Positions 5,863 to 10,811 of a stretch of 10,811 nt of DNA are shown here, piece after piece (position 1 is the first letter of the stretch; the number at the start of each line of letters is the position of its first letter). The translations under genes and the position numbers were made by a program. The DNA is from an uncultured Eubacteriales bacterium. Its GTDB lineage: Bacteria; Bacillota; Clostridia; Oscillospirales; Oscillospiraceae. The notes beneath the pieces were generated by a model that ran no database searches, was not told the DNA's origin, and saw only the letters and a program-made list of their open reading frames with translations. The stretch covers positions 1-10,811 of the forward strand of contig URXY01000058.1 of NCBI GenBank assembly GCA_900552015.1, in the 5' to 3' direction.

Positions 5863-8046
5863 ATGAAAAGATTCCTGAAAAAAGACAAGCTCCTCGTGCT
5901 TCTGGCACTGCTGGGGCTGCTCGCCTCACTTGTGCCGATCGTGAACCGTGTGCAGACCGAGGAGAGCAACAAGTATTACGACATCGTCCTCGACTACAAC
6001 AGCATGCGCTCGATGGCGCGCCAGTCCTCGCAGAGCGAGGATGAGTGGCTCGACCTCTTCAAGTCGCTCGGCGTCGACAAGGTCGCGCTCAGCGAGGCGA
6101 GCGCCCTCAACCTGCACGACAACGCCGCCATCCCCGTGCACGCGATGACCGTGAAAAAGGCGGCGGAGAACTACGGCTGGGAAGATCAGTATCCCGCCGA
6201 GGTCGCGCAGTGGCTGCGCGAGAGCTCGGACGTGAGCGATGCGATCATCTGGACGGAGACCGCCGCGAGCTATGAGTGGATACTGAACGCGTTCGAGACC
6301 CGCTTTGAGGACTTCGAGGCCAAGACCTATCTGGAGGGTGAGCACGGCTTCATCTTCATCCAGCAGCAGAAAAACGGCATGAAGGGCGAAAAGCTGCTCG
6401 ACCTGCGCCTTGGCATCTGGCCGGACACGGTGGAGCTGTTCGAGCGCCACGGCTACCAGATCATCCCGCGCTCCGTGACGGAAAAGGACATGAACGGCAC
6501 AAAATTTGCCGAGGCCTATATCGAAGTGCTCAAGCACTTCAATGCGCCGTACTTTATGAACAACGGCGACGAGCTCGTCGGCTATGAGAGCGACGAGGGC
6601 TGGGATATGCTCGTGCAGTATCTCAACGAGAGCGGCGCGAGCGTCGCCATGATGGAGCAGAACGACCAGAGCCTCAACCTCACCTGGCCGGGCATTGAGG
6701 ATCTGCTCAATGAAACGGGCTATCACGGTGTCCGCGTGTTCAACGAGTGGGCTTACATCCAGAACCGCTATGAGTACTGCGGCTATGAAGGCCCCGAGGA
6801 GATCACGAACACCTTCTTCAGAGCCATTGCCGAGCGCAACTGCAAGATCATCTTCCTCAAGATGATCCTGGAGCCCGACAGCGATGTGAGCTGGGATGCC
6901 GACGAGAAGGAGTGGGTCTACATCACCGACCCTGCCGACTATGAGCAGATGCTCACCGACCTTGATGCGCGTCTCGAACCCCTCGGCTACACGCGCGGCA
7001 CCGTGCCCGCAATGGAGCTGAAAACACCGTCCACGGCTCTCAGGATCGTGCAGGGCGTCGGCACGGCGGCGCTTCTGGTGCTGCTCTTTGACCTGTTCTT
7101 TGTCATCGGCAAGCGCTGGCGCACCATCCTGCTCGTGCTCGGCGCGCTGGGCTTTGCGGGCCTTGCGGTGCTGAAGCCTTCGATGTACCGCCTCATCCTC
7201 TCGATGTCCGGCGGCATCGTGATGCCGTCGCTTGCGGCGGTGGGCCTGTGCCGTGTGCTGATGGAAAAGCGCCGGACCGAGCCGCAGGCAAAATTCGGCA
7301 AGGTCCTCGGCTACACGCTGGGCGTTTCGCTTCTGACCATCCTCACCGCATTTTGCGGCTCGCTGCTTGCGACCTCTGCGCTCTCGCAGCTCTCCTACAT
7401 GATCGAAATGGACCTTTACCGCGGTGTGAAGATTATGCAGCTCATCCCCATCGGGCTTTTTATCCTGGCGTATCTGCTCGTTTACGCCTATGAGGAGACC
7501 GGCGCGCGCGACGCGGTGCTCGCGCATGTGGGGCCGCGCGGCGAAAAGGGGCGCGTCAAGCGCTTCAACGCCTATCTTGCCCAGCAGCTCAAAACGCCGA
7601 TGCAGCTCGGTTGGTTCGTGGCGGTCGTGGTCATCGCAGTCGCGGCGGTCTTTATGCTGCTCGTGTTCGTCTACTATATGTACCGCACCGGCAACTCGAC
7701 CACGACGTCGGCAAGCGAGCTTGCGTTCCGCAACTTCCTGGAAAACACGCTCATCGCCCGCCCGCGCACGAAGGAGATGCTTGTTGGCTGGCCGATGCTG
7801 ATGCTCTTTATCTGGTCGCTGCGCCGCGGGATGAAATTCCTGCCCATGGTCTTCGGCACGGGTATGACCATCGGCCTTGTGAGCGTGGTCAACACGTTCC
7901 TGCACATCCGCACACCGTTTTTGCTGAGCCTGCTGCGTACCGGCTGGGGCATTCTCTTTGGCCTGATCATCGGCACAGCCGTGGTCATTGTGGCGGAGCT
8001 CATTTACCGCCTTGTGCGCAGGATCTGCGGGGTGGAGAATGTATAA
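5863..8046 (+). CDS. DUF5693 family membrane protein of unknown function
   Basis: I recognise this as a DUF5693-type protein, a family seen beside csaB in Firmicutes; its biochemical role is not known to me. The 727-residue protein has one N-terminal membrane segment (about 9-27), then a large hydrophilic domain predicted outside the membrane (about 28-385), then a C-terminal block of roughly nine hydrophobic segments (about 388-725). The outer domain starts with a repeated-looking helix pattern (DEWLDLFKSLGVDKVALSEAS) and carries several Trp/Asp/Glu-rich stretches, as in sugar-binding or TIM-barrel-like domains; that reading is weak. The start is ATG 5863 because AAGGAG (5849-5854) sits 8 nt before it; the in-frame ATG at 5839 lies upstream of that site and inside a hairpin. 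Its 3' end overlaps the next gene by 8 nt, so the two are translated together. Context suggests secondary cell-wall polymer or S-layer assembly. Confidence 0.75.
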   Translation: MKRFLKKDKLLVLLALLGLLASLVPIVNRVQTEESNKYYDIVLDYNSMRSMARQSSQSEDEWLDLFKSLGVDKVALSEASALNLHDNAAIPVHAMTVKKAAENYGWEDQYPAEVAQWLRESSDVSDAIIWTETAASYEWILNAFETRFEDFEAKTYLEGEHGFIFIQQQKNGMKGEKLLDLRLGIWPDTVELFERHGYQIIPRSVTEKDMNGTKFAEAYIEVLKHFNAPYFMNNGDELVGYESDEGWDMLVQYLNESGASVAMMEQNDQSLNLTWPGIEDLLNETGYHGVRVFNEWAYIQNRYEYCGYEGPEEITNTFFRAIAERNCKIIFLKMILEPDSDVSWDADEKEWVYITDPADYEQMLTDLDARLEPLGYTRGTVPAMELKTPSTALRIVQGVGTAALLVLLFDLFFVIGKRWRTILLVLGALGFAGLAVLKPSMYRLILSMSGGIVMPSLAAVGLCRVLMEKRRTEPQAKFGKVLGYTLGVSLLTILTAFCGSLLATSALSQLSYMIEMDLYRGVKIMQLIPIGLFILAYLLVYAYEETGARDAVLAHVGPRGEKGRVKRFNAYLAQQLKTPMQLGWFVAVVVIAVAAVFMLLVFVYYMYRTGNSTTTSASELAFRNFLENTLIARPRTKEMLVGWPMLMLFIWSLRRGMKFLPMVFGTGMTIGLVSVVNTFLHIRTPFLLSLLRTGWGILFGLIIGTAVVIVAELIYRLVRRICGVENV

Positions 8047-10693
8047 TATCCTGATCTCGGGCTATTACGGCTTCGACAACATCGGCGACGAGTCCATCCT
8101 GCGTACGCTCGTCTCGTCGCTGCGCGAGCACATTCCCGACTGCTCGCTCACGGTGCTCTCGCACAATCCCGCCTCCACGCGCGAAAAATACGGCGTCGAG
8201 GCGGTGGACCGCATGTCGCCGATGGCGATTTTACGCGCGGTGAAAAAGTGCGACATGCTCATTTCCGGCGGCGGCAGCCTTTTGCAGGATGTGACGAGCA
8301 GCAAGAGCTTACACTATTACCTCTCCATCATCCGCTGCGCGGAATTCTTCCATAAAAAGGTCTTCATCTATTCCCAGGGCATCGGCCCCATCGACCGCCC
8401 CGGCAACCGCCGCGCCGCGGCGGCGGCGCTCAAGCGGGCGGACGGTATCGTCGTGCGCGACGAGCGTTCGGCGGTGCTTTTAGAGGAGATCGGCATCGCG
8501 CGCGACAAGGTCGTTATCACGGCAGACCCTGTCATCCGCATGAAAAAGCCCGACGGCGACGTCGGCGCGGAGATATTGCAGAAAGCAGGCGTCTCGCTCG
8601 GCGGCCGCCTGACCGTCGGCTGGGCCATCCGCGAGCGGGATACGGACAGCCGCTTTGTCAAAGAGCTTTTGCGCTCCATTCAGATGATGAAGGACAAGTA
8701 CAACGCGCAGTCCGTGCTCATCCCGTTCCACTATGAAGAGGACGGCGAGGTCTGCCGCCATATCGCGGCGCAGCTTCCGGACGACACGGCGGTGTGCCTG
8801 AATGAAAAGTACCTCTCCGAGGATATGCTCTCCATCATCGGCAACATGGACCTGCTCGTCGGCGTGCGCCTGCATTCGCTCATCTACGCGGCCATCATGG
8901 GCGTGCCGCTCATCGGCATTTCGTATGACCCCAAGTGCACGGCGTTTTTAAACTCCGTGGGGCTCGACAAGCTGAGCACGAAGGAGAACTTCACGGCGGA
9001 GCGCTTCCTGCCTGAGGCCGAGCGTGTGCTCGAAACGGGCAGGGAGCAGGTGCAGTGCGTCGAGGAGCATATGGCCGAGCTTTCGCGCAAGCTCGACACG
9101 AACGAGAAAATGATCTGCGCGATCATGGAGAAATCGAGGAAACATACCATGCAAGACCCTCAAAAAAATACGGAAAAGAAGGATAGATCGGGCGTCCGCA
9201 CGGCGGGGGCGATCAGCTTCGTCTTTCTGCTGACGCTGTTTGCCAAGCTACTCGGCGTGGTGCGCGAGATGATGCAGGCCAACATCTTCGGCACCGGCAT
9301 CGACGCGGACCTCTACACCGCGTCCTACAACTCGACGCTCTATCTCTTTACGACGATGTGCTACGCGCTGTGCATCGCGGCGGTGCCGATCCTGACGAAG
9401 GAATTTGCCGCCGACCGCAAGCGCGGCGAAAAAGCGGCCAACAACCTGTTGACCATCACGCTGCTCGGCTCGCTCGCGGCGGTCGTTTTGTGGCAGATCT
9501 TTGCCTCGACGCCGCTCGTCGGCACGATTTGGGACCTTGACACGACCGAGCTGCCACGCCTTGCGGAGTATATCCGCATCATGGCCTGCGCGCTGCCGGT
9601 CGTGGCGGCGGCCTATCTGAATGTCGCCATCTTCCAGGCGACCGACCACTACGAATTGCAGGGCAGCATGAGCATCCCGTACAACGCATTCCTTGCGATC
9701 TTCCTTGTGACGCTGGGCGCAAAGTGGGGCATCAAGGGCGTCGTCATCGCCAGTTCGTGCGCGTGGCTCTTGCAGCTCGCTATGAGCATCCCGTATGCGA
9801 AAAAGGAACATTATGTCTACCGACCGATGCTCGACCGCAAGGCGGACTACGTCGGAACCTACTTCAAGACCGCGCTCGTCACGGTGCTGACGACGTCGAT
9901 CTTCCTGTTCTGCTATCTCATCGACACGGCGACCGCCACGGCGCTCAACGACAGCGCCGTCAGCGCGTTCTACTATGCCGACAAGCTCTTCACCCCGCTC
10001 ACGACGAGCGTGCTGTACAGCATCAGCGCGGTCATGTTCCCGCGCTTCAACCGCGAGTTCACGAAGGAGGACTCGAAGGGCTATCTTGGCTATATCTGGA
10101 ACGTGACGGAAAATACGCTGCTCTTTATCCTGCCGGTCTGCGCGATGATGTGCGCCTTTGGCACGGATATCATTCGCGTCATCTTTGAAAGCGGCAGCTT
10201 CACCGCCGAGTCGACCGAGATGACGGGCAGCATCTTTGCCCGCTACGCGCTCGGCATGAGCGCTTTCGCCGTGCTCGACCTTTTGAACAAGGCCTACTAC
10301 GCGATGAAAAAGACGCTGGTGCCGCTGCTCATCAACCTCGGCGTTCTGGTGCTGAACATCATCCTGAACCGCGTGTTCTATACCGACACCGGCGTCGCGC
10401 TGGCAACTTCGCTTGCGCTGACGATCGGCGCGATCGCGATGACAATCCAGCTCTTCCACGGGACGAAGATCGTGCGCCTTGTGCCGCTTATTAAGGGCCT
10501 TATCGCCACGGCGGCGATGGCGGTCGTGCTCTACGGCGGGCACTCGCTGCTTGTCACGGCGGATGACAGCAAGCTGATGCTCGTGGTCAAGTGCGGCCTG
10601 ACGGGTGTTGTAGGCTGCGTCGTCTATGTGCTGGTCAGCATGGTGCTGAAGCAGACTATCATTGCTGATACCATTAGAAAGTTCAAAAAGTGA
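8039..10693 (+). CDS. csaB-murJ: CsaB-like polysaccharide pyruvyl transferase fused in frame to MurJ-like lipid II flippase
   Basis: One uninterrupted frame of 884 codons holds two complete proteins. Residues 1-370 are CsaB-like: GYYGFDNIGDESIL (8-21), ISGGGSLLQDVTS (75-87), YSQGIGP (111-117), VRDERS (139-144), VGVRLHSLIYAAIMGVPLIG (274-293) and ISYDPK (294-299). CsaB adds ketal-pyruvate to secondary cell-wall polysaccharide, which anchors SLH-domain proteins. Residues 371-884 are a MurJ/MviN membrane protein of normal length (514 aa) that flips lipid II. Its first helices carry AKLLGVVRE and IFGTGIDADLY, matching the conserved Arg24 and Asp39 region of E. coli MurJ, with Lys where E. coli has Arg18. 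The joint is a charged stretch (KSRKHTMQDPQKNTEKKDR) without a stop. Both the CsaB part and the MurJ N-terminus are cytosolic, so a fusion is topologically possible. ATG 8039 lies just after GGTGGAG. Separate MurJ synthesis from ATG 9149 is also possible. Confidence 0.85.
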   Translation: MYNILISGYYGFDNIGDESILRTLVSSLREHIPDCSLTVLSHNPASTREKYGVEAVDRMSPMAILRAVKKCDMLISGGGSLLQDVTSSKSLHYYLSIIRCAEFFHKKVFIYSQGIGPIDRPGNRRAAAAALKRADGIVVRDERSAVLLEEIGIARDKVVITADPVIRMKKPDGDVGAEILQKAGVSLGGRLTVGWAIRERDTDSRFVKELLRSIQMMKDKYNAQSVLIPFHYEEDGEVCRHIAAQLPDDTAVCLNEKYLSEDMLSIIGNMDLLVGVRLHSLIYAAIMGVPLIGISYDPKCTAFLNSVGLDKLSTKENFTAERFLPEAERVLETGREQVQCVEEHMAELSRKLDTNEKMICAIMEKSRKHTMQDPQKNTEKKDRSGVRTAGAISFVFLLTLFAKLLGVVREMMQANIFGTGIDADLYTASYNSTLYLFTTMCYALCIAAVPILTKEFAADRKRGEKAANNLLTITLLGSLAAVVLWQIFASTPLVGTIWDLDTTELPRLAEYIRIMACALPVVAAAYLNVAIFQATDHYELQGSMSIPYNAFLAIFLVTLGAKWGIKGVVIASSCAWLLQLAMSIPYAKKEHYVYRPMLDRKADYVGTYFKTALVTVLTTSIFLFCYLIDTATATALNDSAVSAFYYADKLFTPLTTSVLYSISAVMFPRFNREFTKEDSKGYLGYIWNVTENTLLFILPVCAMMCAFGTDIIRVIFESGSFTAESTEMTGSIFARYALGMSAFAVLDLLNKAYYAMKKTLVPLLINLGVLVLNIILNRVFYTDTGVALATSLALTIGAIAMTIQLFHGTKIVRLVPLIKGLIATAAMAVVLYGGHSLLVTADDSKLMLVVKCGLTGVVGCVVYVLVSMVLKQTIIADTIRKFKK
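9136..9151 (+). promoter_or_regulatory. Possible internal ribosome binding site and ATG for the MurJ half
   Basis: GAGGA (9136-9140) stands 8 nt before an in-frame ATG (9149-9151), which is codon 371 of the fused frame. It lies exactly at the border between the CsaB and MurJ domains. Starting here would give a standard 514-residue MurJ without the pyruvyl transferase. Whether it is used is unknown. Confidence 0.45.
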
Positions 10694-10710
10694 TACTTTT
10701 TGGGATTTAT

Positions 10711-10729
10711 CCCCACACCGTGTGTGGGG
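10711..10729. repeat. Hairpin 1 downstream of the CsaB-MurJ frame
   Basis: CCCCACAC (10711-10718) and GTGTGGGG (10722-10729) pair perfectly across a CGT loop, 17 nt after the stop codon. No T-tract follows, so it is not a classic terminator, but it could protect the 3' end of the mRNA. Confidence 0.6.
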
Positions 10730-10738
10730 GTCGCGGGA

Positions 10739-10776
10739 AAGGGGGCCATTCTCTCACGTGAGAGAATGGCCCCCTT
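10739..10776. repeat. Perfect 38-bp palindrome, possible terminator or dispersed palindromic repeat
   Basis: Arms of 19 nt (10739-10757 and 10758-10776) are exact reverse complements with no spacer. The sequence begins AAGGGGGCC, has CTCACGTGAG at the centre and ends GGCCCCCTT. As RNA it would fold into a very stable hairpin followed by only two T residues. It may end transcription of the envelope operon, or be one copy of a palindromic repeat family or a protein-binding site. Confidence 0.75.
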
Positions 10777-10793
10777 AAACCCCCAAGAGAACG

Positions 10794-10811
10794 CGAGGGG
10801 AGGGCCCCTCG
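10794..10811. repeat. Hairpin 3 at the right edge of the window
   Basis: CGAGGGG (10794-10800) and CCCCTCG (10805-10811) pair perfectly over an AGGG loop. The stem reaches the last base of the window, so it may extend further. It completes a run of three inverted repeats in the 118 bases after the last gene, where I see no coding sequence. Confidence 0.55.

Noticed and set aside
5926..7905. Long open frame of about 659 codons on the minus strand, opposite the DUF5693 gene
   Set aside because: It has shadow composition (His, Arg, Glu, Ala repeats), no ribosome binding site and no domains, while the opposite strand has coherent membrane segments and a good start.
7988..8038. Upstream start for the CsaB-MurJ frame at 7988
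   Set aside because: It would add 17 residues ahead of the conserved MYNILISGYYG opening and overlap DUF5693 heavily. GGTGGAG just before ATG 8039 fits better.
9248..10543. Open frame of about 431 codons on the minus strand, opposite the MurJ half
   Set aside because: It has the same shadow composition and no motif, and MurJ on the plus strand is clear.

Overview
The window reads as a piece of a GC-rich Firmicutes genome, most like a gut Clostridia member of the Oscillospiraceae/Ruminococcaceae type. That is an inference from family content: EpsC-type serine acetyltransferase, AsnA, a DUF5693 protein beside a CsaB-type pyruvyl transferase, strong AGGAGG-like ribosome binding sites and consensus sigma-A-like promoters. 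I see no tRNA, rRNA, CRISPR array, transposase or phage gene. Coding density is high and the genes look like ordinary chromosome.

Region 1 (1-1412) is the end of a plus-strand operon. It holds a serine O-acetyltransferase (cysteine biosynthesis) with a GNAT acetyltransferase overlapping it by 4 nt, closed by an intrinsic terminator. Region 2 (1413-1617) has no convincing gene. It is a spacer of stacked hairpins, flanked by a 12-bp direct repeat and ending in a bidirectional terminator. Region 3 (1618-2625, minus strand) is asnA, a single-gene unit with its own near-consensus promoter (TTGTCA-N17-TATAAT). Region 4 (2626-2839) is a divergent promoter region.

Region 5 (2840-5824) is the most informative metabolic unit. 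It encodes, in tight order, an MtaD/SsnA-like amidohydrolase (adenosine-analogue deaminase), an MtnA/eIF2B-fold aldose-1-phosphate isomerase and a zinc class II aldolase. Together they fit a deaminase-first disposal route for 5'-methylthioadenosine and/or 5'-deoxyadenosine, the by-products of S-adenosylmethionine chemistry. The sugar carbons would end as dihydroxyacetone phosphate plus an aldehyde. The nucleoside phosphorylase this route needs is not in the window.

Region 6 (5863-10693) follows after 38 nt with no terminator and concerns the cell envelope. It has a DUF5693 membrane protein, then one 884-codon frame that joins a complete CsaB-like polysaccharide pyruvyl transferase to a complete MurJ-like lipid II flippase. 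CsaB and MurJ are normally separate proteins. The junction carries an internal ribosome-binding-site-plus-ATG and an A7 run, so how the two halves are made is the best open question here. Region 7 (10694-10811) is non-coding and packed with inverted repeats, including a perfect 38-bp palindrome.
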